The notes below the pieces were generated by a model. It did not search any database. It worked only from the letters and a program-made list of their open reading frames with translations, and had not been told where the DNA came from. Both the position numbers and the translations under genes were made by a program. Positions 1-10,500 of a DNA stretch of 64,000 nucleotides are shown here, in pieces. Numbering within the stretch: the stretch's first letter is position 1; every line of letters starts with the position of its first letter. Location of the stretch: NCBI RefSeq assembly GCF_963678635.1, contig NC_087063.1:84861574-84925573 (forward strand), in the 5' to 3' direction. Source of the stretch: Symsagittifera roscoffensis. Lineage: Eukaryota; Xenacoelomorpha; Acoela; Convolutidae.

Positions 1-27
1 CTTCGTAAGCTAAAATTATGAATGCTT

Positions 28-383
28 TCAGCCATGATGGATTGCTAACAAAATGTACCTTAGTGAGTAAAAACGTGTACTTTCAAACAGTCCAGCCGTG
101 GCATCTCTGAGCTGATAATTGAACACTTCTTGATTGTGAACTGCTCTTTTGATCGTACTTGCGTGCTCTTCTTGTTTTTCCAGCGCTTGTGAAGCCTAGA
201 AAAAAACCAATTGTGGTTGATCAATTTTACCTTGTGTAGACTGAATAAAAGAATTGAGGCTACCTTTTTAAGGACATTGTCGTGGTGTTTGAGCAATCCC
301 TGATAATATTCTGGTCTGTACACTGTGGGGTAATCACCCTGCGCAGGATGAGAAGTAGAAGCCTCCATGAAACTACTATTCAC
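28..383 (-). CDS. Unrecognised small protein, 95 aa, two exons
   Basis: I do not recognise this protein. On the minus strand exon 1 is 383-264 (120 nt, 40 codons) and exon 2 is 195-28 (168 nt including a TGA stop). The intron, 263-196, is 68 nt with a GT start and a TTTTTTTCTAG end, and the phase is 0. Exon 1 begins MNSSFMEASTSHPAQGDYPT; an in-frame Met at residue 6 is an alternative start. Exon 2 is helical and charged (ASQALEKQEEHASTIKRAV) and ends in a hydrophobic stretch, FYSLRYILLAIHHG. Reading through the intron instead gives a 107-codon ORF ending at 60, but the spliced version has much more protein-like composition. There is a faint resemblance in shape to small BORC/BLOC-type coiled-coil subunits, too weak to name. 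No signal peptide is visible. Confidence 0.55.
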
Positions 384-684
384 TTATCAGCTATTCATTA
401 TTAAAGTCTTAAATGGCTGTAAATACGATAGTTTGTTTTTCAAGTTGTCGATTGTACAGTAATCAGATTTATATTCGCGTGATGCAATGCGTAATAAGTG
501 TGGTATTCGAAAGAAAATCAAAAATATAATTATATAATTTTGAAGGTAACCGATGTGATAATTGAAGCACGAGCCAAAATCAGTCTGATAATAATCAGCT
601 GTCCATCTTGTTGAGTAGTTGCGTGTGAATGTGAAAAATCAGTGCTTTGTTCGAGCCAAATACTTAAGATCATGATTTTTTCAA
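384..684. other. Gene-free stretch upstream of the minus-strand gene
   Basis: This AT-rich sequence should hold the promoter and 5' leader of the minus-strand gene. I see no ORF, repeat or clear core-promoter motif here. Confidence 0.4.
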
Positions 685-2345
685 TAATGAGTGAAAACAA
701 CGCGCGGTCGTTTTTTTTTTGCTGCTTCTGATTACCTCAATTGTCTTGTCAGGACAGAGACAATCTCCACTAGCAGTTATCTTCAATATTTATGGCAATC
801 AATTGTTCAGACAAGTGTGTTTGACGTATATTGAAAAATAGTATAATCCGACTATTGTATAACGTGTTATTGTATATTCTGGCTATCGTATAAAAAGCGT
901 ATAATAGTATAGTTTGAGATCGAAGTCCTTAGTATTACAGAATAGGTGAAGGCTAATTTGATTAGTTTTGACTGAAAAGATACTGTTCAGAGCTTCAGAC
1001 CTCTCTCTAAAGACTAGGAAGTATTTTTTTTGTGCAGGCTAGTTTTAGGTTTTTCTAGCCTATTTAGGTACCGCGCAGAAAGTTCTTCTACTTTGTATTA
1101 TATGAAATTCGTTTCAAGCGTGATTCGGACTCTAAAAAGACCAAGTCGAGAAACACTTGTCCGAACTTTTCGGCTTTATGACTAGTTTACTCGGAGGTCT
1201 GAATTTCCTTAATGACTTCTTGTTATTTTCACCTGATTTCAGCTATTGTTACCATACTCTTTGAGCTTTTTACTCTTGCGATAAGCAAGTGTGTTGCTAT
1301 CGAGTACTAGTTTTTTTTGTAAGTACTTTGCTCACAGAATGGTACATTTAGAAAGAATGGTAAATTTATTTGAGTGGATAAGATTGTTCTTGTGTGTTCG
1401 TTTTGGTCAATATGTTGAAACGGATTTACCTTTGAAAATTTATTTTAAAAAGCTTTAAATCAATTTCGCTGACCCTCTCTGAAAATGCATTAAAATTTTG
1501 ATTTTTTGGACTCTTTTGTATTGTTTTATTCTTTTTTGAACATCATGAATTCACTTTTCTTGATATCTGCGAACCATTTGGCCTAATAGTAAAGACTTCT
1601 TCTGGAATGGTCAAGTTGGTAAGTTCAAGTCTGGACAGGGCTTGTTTTTTTCAAACTGAAAGATTTTAGTTTCAAAAAATTTGTCGGCATATGGTTTGAT
1701 GATTGTCGGCCTATCTGTTGTTTCGGCTTAGGTACAGCATCGGATTTTTTTTTGCGCTGTAAGTAGTGTTTATTGCAAATGTTTTTTGATATGCTCTTTG
1801 TTTTGGTAAATTTGCTTCTCCAGATTGTGCATAACCTTGTGTTTTTTTGAGTCGTTTGACGAGGAACGCATTTTTACGCCCCTTAGTACAAAATTAAAGT
1901 CCAAGTTTCCCAGAATCTTGTAGCTCAATTTGTTTTGACAATTTTGTTTTTGACTCAACGGGAGGTTATTCAAATCTTATCGGCCTAGTTGCCGTTCGAT
2001 TATTTTGTATGGTTACTTTTTAAAAGCAGGCTTTCCTGGAATTGAACATCCGGCGCGTCAAAATAATGAAATTTTGTTCTTAATTTTTTTTTCGATATAT
2101 TTAATATTTATGACTTATTGGCTTCCGTATCATCATCTATCGTCTGCCGTCTAGTTAGCGATGAATCGTTTGTGTGATATCACAAGTGGTGCGAATTTTT
2201 GCTTGCCTTCTGTTTAGATAATTCGATCTCCTCTCCAAAAAAATTAGAAGAAAACTTTGACTGCAAGTTGAACTTTTTGAATTGGTTCTTAATAAAACTA
2301 TTATGATAAGGCTAGCAACCCTAGTAGTCGTATTGTGATCGCTAT
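685..2345 (+). repeat. Copy 1 of a 1.4-1.7-kb tandem direct duplication
   Basis: This copy matches 2423-3840 in order and orientation. Shared landmarks are GTGAAAACAACGCGCGG (687 and 2425), TATCGTATAAAAAGCGTAT, CGTTTGACGAGGA (1853 and 3570), TTGACTCAACGGGAGGT (1949 and 3677) and TTATGATAAGGCTAG. The copy contains a tRNA-like segment (about 1570-1650) with a degenerate B box, a hairpin followed by GAGTACTAG near 1272-1310, and an extra block (about 1980-2210) that copy 2 lacks, including a decayed member of the 38-nt hairpin module. No coding potential is visible. Confidence 0.7.
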
Positions 2346-2422
2346 GCGTCACCTAGTAATCGTCATATACTTCAGCACTAAATAAATTTCTCTGAGATTC
2401 TTTTCATGGTTTTTCTCAATAC

Positions 2423-3840
2423 TGAGTGAAAACAACGCGCGGACGTTTTTTGTTGCTGCTGATTACCTTGATTGTCTTGTGAGGACAGAGACCATCTCAA
2501 CTAGCATTTTTGTGCAATGTTGTTAGCAATCAATTTTTGAGTCAAGTGTATTGACGTTAGTGAAAAATTGTATAATCCAACTATCGTATAACGTGATATC
2601 ATTTGTTCTAGCCATAGTATAAAAAGCGTATGTTTTTGGATCGAAATCCCTTCTTTTACAGCAATAGGTTAAGGTTGTTGGTTTTATTTCTGGTTAAAAA
2701 TATTTTGTTGTAGAGCTTCAGACCACTTTCTAAATATTGGGAAAAAACTGTTGTGTAGGGTACGTGTTTTCAGCTTATTCAGGTACCGCGCGGAAAGTAC
2801 GTCTCGTATATTTTTTTATACTTATCGGCTTTCAGACTAGTTTGCTCGGAGGGCTGCATTTCCTCTATGGTTTCTCGTTTATGTAACCTGGTTTTAGCTA
2901 TGGTAACCTTATTCTTGGAGTTTTTTTTTACCCCTGCGATCAGGGTACTAGGCAGTCAGGGTATGTTGCAGTCGGGTACTGGGCTTTTTTCTTCCAATTT
3001 AGAAGGAATGGTAAATTTACTTGAGCGGATTAAATTTTTCGTTTGCGGTCATTTTTTGAAACGGATTTATCTTTAACAATCTATTTTAGAAAGCCTTAAA
3101 TAAACTTCGCTGACCCTTTAAACAAACAGGCTTCCTTTTTTTGGGTTTTTTGTCTTGTTAGTCTTTTTTGCACACAATGAAGTGCCAACCAGTAGTATCT
3201 GAGATCCATTTGGCCTAGAAGTGACGACTTCTGGGATGGCAAAGGTGTTATGTTCGAATCCGGGCAGGACCTGTGTCTTTTCCAAAACGTTTGTCGACCT
3301 ATCTGTTTTGTCGGCGTCGGCTTAGTTGCAGCATGGTATTTTTTTTGTGCTGTAAGCAGTTGTTTTTGTAATTTCAGGTTTGCTCCCTAAATTTATAATT
3401 TTGCTAATCCAAACTTAGTATGTTTTCGTTTTTTTTTTTCGATTGTCTCTGACTTTTCTTTTGTTTATTCGATTGTCTCTGACTTTTCTTTTGTGGTATA
3501 TTTTCTTTTGTTTTATAGACCACTTCGGTCTGAAAGTTTTTTTTTGGTTTAATGAACTATGTTTGCGTCGTTTGACGAGGAGCACAGTTTTTACGCGCCT
3601 TTCTCAGAAAACACATAATAATAAGTCTCAGATTTTCAGAACTTTGTACCTCAAAATTTTTCATGACATTTTTGTTTTTGACTCAACGGGAGGTAAACCA
3701 AGCCTCTGTGTAGACAATTCGATTCCCTGTCTAACAAAAAATTAACTATTTGACTAAAAATCAACTATTTGAATTGTTTTTTTTTTCAAGTGTAAATGTT
3801 ATGATAAGGCTAGTAAACCTAGTAATCGTATTGTACTCGG
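2423..3840 (+). repeat. Copy 2 of the tandem direct duplication
   Basis: This is the second copy of the block starting near 685. It retains the tRNA-like segment at about 3205-3275, with TTTGGCCTAGAAGTGACG as an A box and TGTTCGAATCCGGGCAGG as a B box, followed by a TCGGCTTAGTTGC tail. A small tandem repeat of a GATTGTCTCTGACTTTTC unit lies at about 3441-3495. Short ORFs here have no recognisable content. Confidence 0.7.
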
Positions 3841-5689
3841 GTACTCAATTTTTGCCGCAAAAAAACTGTTAACCGACTGCGCTCATCGATGTCAAATTGC
3901 TTATTAATCAGCTGAAGTTGAATAACCGATTTCTACATAATTAGTGTAGGGGTAACGACGATGGTTAGGAAGACAAATAACTGTGAATTGAGTCCAGACG
4001 AGTCCTAAGATTTAAAATTTGACAGATGAACGAGTTTCGTGTGAAGCTGTTTTTTTTTCGGCTCAGCTTCCTGCTGCGGAAACTCATTTTGCGAAAAGTA
4101 CAGGTCCTGCCTGGACTTGAAGCCTAGTGTTCGTTCCCAAGCATTGGTGTTACTAATATTTTTACAGTTGAATTAATGATTCCAAGAGTTTCTTAGGTTT
4201 TCATTCCCAATTTTTGATTTCATATGCGCGTGATCTTTTTTTATTTACAGTGGAGTAGAAATAGGGTCTCATTTTTACCATAAAACGAGATTCCACAAAA
4301 ATCAAAACTTGTGTATGTGTATTAATGAAGTAACCATACTACGCAACAACAGGGCAGACAAATAAGAGATACAAAATTCTGCTGACAGTCCAAGTTTTTG
4401 CTTGTTCGTTAGTCGTGATGGCATCGCGTGCGCATGCGTAATAAAACAGCGTTAGGAGAATTAATAATCCCGCAGTTAAACTTGCCTTGTTCGAACCAGA
4501 AAGAATTTCTAGACCTTGCTACTAAATTGAATAGCAAAATACTGCCCCTTTTTGGTCCCGAACTGTTCGCCCTCCCCGAGGGTAATTATGTTTACCCTTG
4601 CGATAAGCAAGGGTTTTGCAACCGGGTACTAGACTTTTTTCCCGTCAACAATTTTGTCCTCAGAATTCGCACGTGAACTCGCACGTGTTTTTTTTACTGT
4701 AGAGGTAAATGTAATGCGTGCATGTTAGGTTAAGTATGGGCCCTGTGTGGTTGTTATGAGTTCCTTCAATAGTATTTTTAGTGCCAAAAAGTTTTGTTAT
4801 TTTTTCGGCATTTGAGTGTTGGCTTTAATTCCGTCGGCTCATTTTCCGAATGATTTTTTTTTTCAATTGCTTTTTTGTTGGTTTTTATAAGAATGGTTGA
4901 AGTCTCACAAAATGTTTTGTACAAATCGAAATCACTTTCCGAGACCCTTCCTAATAAAAGTGAAAATTTTAAAATTGAAAAAAAAAAATAGAAAATTTCT
5001 GAACTTTTTTGTGTTTGTTTTCAGTGTGCAAAATAACTTTGGTCTTAACTTTTTATGCTTCTGTTTGTTCAATCAGCTGTTTTTCTTCTTTTTTCTGGTG
5101 TAGATAATGAGTTTTTGCAATTTTTTGTTTGTTTGTTTGTTAAGTTTTTCTCTAATAATTGAAAATATGTCCTCATTGCTTTTTAGCGCATATTGTTTTG
5201 AAAAGTAATTGTTTCATTCTAAAAACGAGAACTAAGCAAGCCTGAATTGCCAGCAAATCAGAAATAAATAAATTCAAAATTTTTGGTAATTTAAATTAAA
5301 GTTGCTAGTCGAGTTCATCGTTTTGCAAAGTCAATTTGAGTTGCTGTCTGCTAATTTTTGTTTCCAGTTTTGCTTAGTTTCATTGTGTTAGGATGGTAAA
5401 ACCTGAAACCAAGCAAGCTTGAAGTGCTATTAAATCAGAATTTTTCAATATCAAAATTTTCGATAGTTTTCAGAATTGCTAGACGAATCCATCATTTTTT
5501 TGTTTGCCAATTTAAAAGTTGCAATTTTTTTTTCTCATATTTAGTTAATGTTGATCTGTTTTTAGGCTGCATCTTCTAGAAATAGTTCAATGCCTTAGCT
5601 TTTTTTAATATTCGGTTTTTTTTTTTAATATTCGGTTTTTTTTTTTTTTTGTTTGATTGATCTCTGCTAGTGTTTCTGATTTTTAAGCG
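3841..5689. other. Gene-free, repeat-rich stretch
   Basis: This stretch holds a minus-strand B-box fragment of the SINE family near 4100-4150, the 5' hairpin module of the SINE family at about 4595-4640 (CCTTGC/GCAAGG stem followed by GGGTACTAG), many poly-T runs, and a small tandem repeat of TTTTTTAATATTCGG near 5600-5645. An 82-codon ORF (4428-4676) runs into the hairpin module and looks accidental. I see no gene. Confidence 0.5.
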
Positions 5690-6720
5690 TTCGTGGCTAA
5701 GTGGTTAGTGTGTGAGACTCAGAATCTTTTACAACAGACTGGAGTAGCGGTTCACTGATGTGTAGTGACGTCTCATAAGGAAATTGGCATATTAGATCCG
5801 TAACACCCAGGCCTCCTTCTCTGCAATGTAGTTTCGCTACTTTTATTCGTTCTTTTGAAGTATTTCGCCCGAAGATGTTTGGTAATATTTATGCATGGTT
5901 TGCTTTTATCAGTTCTGTAATGTCTGGGGTCGTTCCGACAAGGAAAGTGTACTTACTTTGCAGCCTGTGGCGCAGTGTTCGCAATGTCTTGGTTCGTTTG
6001 TAGCTCAGAAAGCCATTCTTTCACTAGTCCCGGTATGTATTTTTCGATAAACAACCGCTTTCCGACAGCTGATCCATTAAATATTTTTCAGTATTAAAAT
6101 CTTTTCTTAATATTTTAAGATTTTAATACTTTTAATTTTTTACTAAATTAAAATTTTAATATTTTTTGTTTGATTTTTGGTAAACAGTTTTTTCAGTCAA
6201 CTTGCTGGTCTTCTCTGATCGGATTTTTTTGGAAATTAAAATCGGCGTTTTATTGGCTTCATAGCTGTTCAAAATCATTTGATTTTTCATAAAACCGTGT
6301 CTAGTTCTCATTTTTTGTTTCATTCGCTTTTAACTGATCTATTTTCTGTTGAACTCGTTAAAATATGTTTATTTTTGGATTGTCTTGGAATTGATTTTCG
6401 AAAGTTTTTGCGAAATTTCTCATTGCCATTGTGTTGTCTTTTTGTTAGAAACGTTTTCTTATTTTCAGATCACGTTTGTTGTTAATCCATCAAGTAGTAT
6501 TGTTTCTTATCTTATTTGTCTAGGCTTCTGAAAAATTGAATAATGTTGTTTCGGTATTTGTGTCTTTCGTTTGCTAATTGAAAAAGTAAATCAGTGGTTT
6601 TTGGTTCTTTCATCAATGCAGTTTACCCATGGTTCGATCGCGTGTCTTGGAATACTTCGATGCATAGCAGACAGGTTAAAAAAATGCTGGAGGTAGGCTG
6701 ATTTGGTTGCTTATATAATT
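5690..6720 (+). repeat. Dispersed about 1-kb repeat, copy 1 (second copy at 62.74-63.66 kb)
   Basis: Long, highly similar stretches are shared with 62740-63660, for example TTGGCATATTAGATCCGTAA, GCCATTCTTTCACTAGTCC and TTTACCCATGGTTCGATCGC. The left edge has a tRNA-like head (TGGCTAAGTGGTTAG and GAGACTCAG), also seen near 12490. Inside is a possible 120-nt exon (5913-6032), treated separately. Confidence 0.7.
5913..6032 (+). other. Candidate 40-codon exon, copy 1
   Basis: The segment is exactly 120 nt between an acceptor-like TTTTATCAG and a good donor, CCCG|GTATGT. It is open in one frame and reads FCNVWGRSDKESVLTLQPVA followed by QCSQCLGSFVAQKAILSLVP, which includes a Cx2C pair. The copy at 62895-63014 keeps length, frame and splice signals. 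It could be a zinc-binding exon captured by a repeat, or chance conservation within a young duplication. Confidence 0.3.
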
Positions 6721-7537
6721 TCGAAAAAAGTTTTTGCAACAATTTTGTTATCTGATTTTTTGAGGTTTTTCTTCACTTATAATTTTTGCATTGCAAGTAG
6801 TGCGAAGCTCTGCCTCGCCTCTGTGTATCAGTAATCTTTACTTTGAAAAAGCGGTAATTCAATACTTGATTGATTGATCAACCGGAGTTTGAACACAAAA
6901 TAAATAGCATAATAAGTGACTAACATAATAAGTAACACAATACACAATAAGTGACTTCTAAATGAACTAAGGTTAATTCAAAATTATGCGTCAAGAATCT
7001 TGACCATATTGAATAGAGGACGATTAGGCAGATAATTCAAATCATCGTGGAACCTTTTAGGAAATTTTCTAGACATGTTCTCTTTGTTTTTGTAGTTTTT
7101 TGTTTTCGACTTGAATTTAATTGGCTTTGTTTTGAGATAAGGTTTTACTTGGAGTACTCTGATCGAGCCTGCTTAAATGTTCATCTAACCTATCGAAAGT
7201 GGTATGCGTAAATACCGATTTTCGCTTAATCTTTTTCAGGTATTTTTTCTCACTTTGAAATGTTTTCTCCGATCTACCGTTTTTTTCCTATGTTGAAACA
7301 ACGCACAGAAGGACGGGAGAGAGAGGGGGGGGGGTCATAGTAGCCCCTATGAAGAAGCGTTGAGTTTACATTGGCCATCAACACTAGGCTTTGCTTGGCC
7401 GTCTCTCTCGTGTACAAACATGTGGTGTAAAAAGTGGTTTCACTAGTCTGTGAAGGAGACAACGAGACAACATTTTGATTTATAATTTTTTGCATTGCGG
7501 AAAAAAGCAAGTGGTGTTAGTTTTCTAGATTAGACAG
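6721..7537. other. Gene-free stretch upstream of TAF7
   Basis: Contains one copy of the 38-nt hairpin module (about 6790-6830), a purine-rich run ending in ten G residues near 7320-7335, and the probable TAF7 promoter and leader. I see no other gene. Confidence 0.4.
7520..7537 (+). promoter_or_regulatory. Acceptor-like site just upstream of the TAF7 start
   Basis: TTTTCTAG ends at 7528, leaving a 9-nt leader before the ATG at 7538. It may be a spliced-leader trans-splice acceptor or the end of a 5'-UTR intron. Confidence 0.45.
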
Positions 7538-10500
7538 ATGAGCAAACGGGGGGAGGAGCAAGTGGATCCTGAGCAGCAGTTCATTCTCAGACTGCCCGAA
7601 GACATAGCGGCGAAACTAGATGGAGAACTGAAAAGAGTCACTTCCTCCTGCAGCAAACTGGCCATCAGCATCGAAAACGACTACAGAAACTGTGAGTTGG
7701 CGTATGAGGGGGAAGTTCTGAAGGCGAAACTGCATGACTTGCCTTGTATTATTGAGAGTCTGAAGACTACAGACGGGAAGAACTACTACAAGACGGCAGA
7801 TGTCTCCCAGATCATGATTGCGGAAAGAGCGAGCAGTGAGAAGTACAACAACAGGAAAACCAAGAGATCCTCCAAGGTAAGCAGTCACTGCTGACCTTCC
7901 ATTCCACTGCTGAACTACAGACTGTAACGCCATGGTTTCACATCTTGTCATCTAAACTTATTGATATTTGTATACATTAGTGAAGATCACCTACTTCGTG
8001 AACAACCATCAAGAGTGGTTGCCAGCTTTGTAGTATATTAGTTTATAAATTGTGAAGTGGCGTTTGAACAAAAAGAGTTCGAAAGTATAAGCCTCGTTAA
8101 ATAAGCGGATGGTGAAAATAACATTTTAACCAAATCACGGCTGTTGATAATTAACCTTGCAATCAGCAAGGGTATTGCAATTGAGTCTAGACTTTTTTCC
8201 CGTAATTAACTTTGTTCACAGGACTCACTTCACCTCTTTGTCGTCGTTGGAAGTCCTACTCATCTCAATTACGAATGTTAGACATGTTTTGAGTTTGCAA
8301 GTATTTTAAATATCCGTTCTTTTCGAAATTTGCTTTTTTTGTCCTTTTTTTGGCTTTAGGTTTTGGCGGTTTTTATTTCGACTAAGTGTCCGCATATTGC
8401 GAAAAGTTTTCTCTGTGTGTGTGTGTGTTTTGAGGGAGGGGTGAACTTGAAATTTTTGAGGGAGGGAAGAACTTGAAATTTTTTTTTTCTGCTGAGATAT
8501 TTTCGGCTTTGTTACTACTTGGTAAATTTTTTCCGATGCTAGTTTTTGCATTCCATTGTCTGTGCTTAGTGTTTCAAAACATGCATAGTCTACTTGTATG
8601 CATAATTTTAGAACCAATTGCATATATAGTTATAGAATTTCAATTTTATTATTTTTTGGCTAATGGTTTTTCGGCTTTATTGCTATCGAATAGGCTCTCG
8701 TTTTAGTTTCCGAAATGTGCATACCAACTTCCCTTCAGTACATATATGGCACTCCTGGATACTAGATACTATATGAACAGTACATGTTCTTTTTAGCAGT
8801 ATTATTTTGCCGAAATATTCCGGTTGAATTTCAGCTTATTGGCTTGCGGCTTTAATTTTCTTAGTTTATTTATGAAATCGATAAGAATGTGAAGCCACCT
8901 TTTTGAATGCTCAAATTTATCATCATTGAGACATCTCGAAAGTTCTTCAATAAATTTAAACAAAAATCAGATTTTTAGTTTGCGTCTTAGTTTCTGTCGG
9001 CTGATTTCCGTTTGTATTCTAGTACAATTTTTTTTATCTGGCAAGATCTTCAAGCAGTTTCTTTCCTTAGCTTGGGTTTTTGTTCCGACCATTGAAAATG
9101 GGGAGGAACTTAGTATTCGGGTGTGCTTTAGTTTTTTTCTCGCAAAATCAGGAACCAGAAATAATCATCGCATTGGGTTGAGTGATATATCATATTAATG
9201 CCTTTACAGTCGTAATTCGAACCACGTCAAAAATTTTCAAAAAAGTGTTTTCCCAGCGTCAAGAAAAGCCGGTTTGAAATTTTTGATTTTTCGTCTTATT
9301 TCGAGCGAATAATGCGAGCGAGCATTTTTATTTGAATTGATTAATTGTCTTAAACCTCTAAATAGCTTAATTTGAAACGTAAAAATTTTGTGTTACTTGG
9401 GTAGCGGTAGTAACTTTGAGTATTTTAGCGCCTTTTTGGAAGCACATTTTTCAATTTGATTTTTTGTTAGATTTTTTTTTCGTTTTCCTGGTAATTTTTG
9501 AATTTGCTTATTCGACAGCCATACAAAAATTGTTTTTCAATTTGCTTATTTTAGTATGGCTGTCGACTATCCCCAGTTTTTTTTTTGTTCAGCTCCTTTT
9601 ATCGCCGAAAAAAAACTACAATAATTTTGATTTTCGGAACATTCTGTGTTACTTTCACAGTAACCGGCTATACTTGTTAATTTATGATTTTTTAGTATAA
9701 TTGAAAGTTGTTCCTTAGATCGTAAATTTACCAACTCTGATCTGCAATGGTTTTATGGATTCTTTTGGTCAAACAGGTTCGGCTAATGTTATATTGATTT
9801 AATTGTTTTTTGTTGCTTAGTTTCAAGGGCGATTTTCAAAAAGTTTTTAAGCAAGTTTTTAAGCTTGAAATTTGTTTTTGACAACAGTTTCGTTTTCGGC
9901 TTAACGAGAGTAGACCCAACTTTTATTGCCTTAGCTGCTACTCAATTATTGATTCTCATTGCTTGCTAAGGCTGTCTATGAAAATCCTCAGAGACAGAGG
10001 TATTAAATTTTTGCAGATAGTTTTTCGGCTTAATTGACTCTTTTATTTTTTTCAATTAAATATCTTGTAATGGAATGTTTCGATTGTATCGCAAGTGTTG
10101 CTTCATCTCTGGGTTTACTTAGTTCTCGGTAGCCAGAAACTGTTTTCAGTTGAGTTGTTATTAATTCGGTGTTGGCCGAAGTGTGTTTGTGTTGTCTTTT
10201 TGCTATCAAATGAAGCAGCTTTTGTGTCCATGGCTCTTTTCCAGTTTCCCCCCTCCTTTCAAAATACCGAGTTTTGTTTGTTTTACGTGTTATTGCGGCT
10301 AAATGCGTGATGTTACGCTGTAAAGGATGAAGAACAAATCTGTTCACAATTGTCGATTTGTTACCCACGCCAAATTTTATTGCATTATGACAACGTTAAA
10401 TAGACTTTTCAAAATTGAATTTGAAAGGGGGGACTGGAAAAGTTGGTGAATTTTGAATGGAATGAGAGGATGTTTTGATTGCAGGTCTATCTGTACCCAC

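Noticed and set aside
4428-4676. 82-codon ORF with a fairly protein-like beginning
   Set aside because: Its second half is the SINE 5' hairpin module read in frame. The first half has no recognised family and no splice signals.
10030-10368. Minus-strand ORF of 112 codons in TAF7 intron 1
   Set aside because: Part of it matches sequence shared with ATM intron 2 near 60.6 kb, so it is repeat-derived, and it has no recognisable motif.
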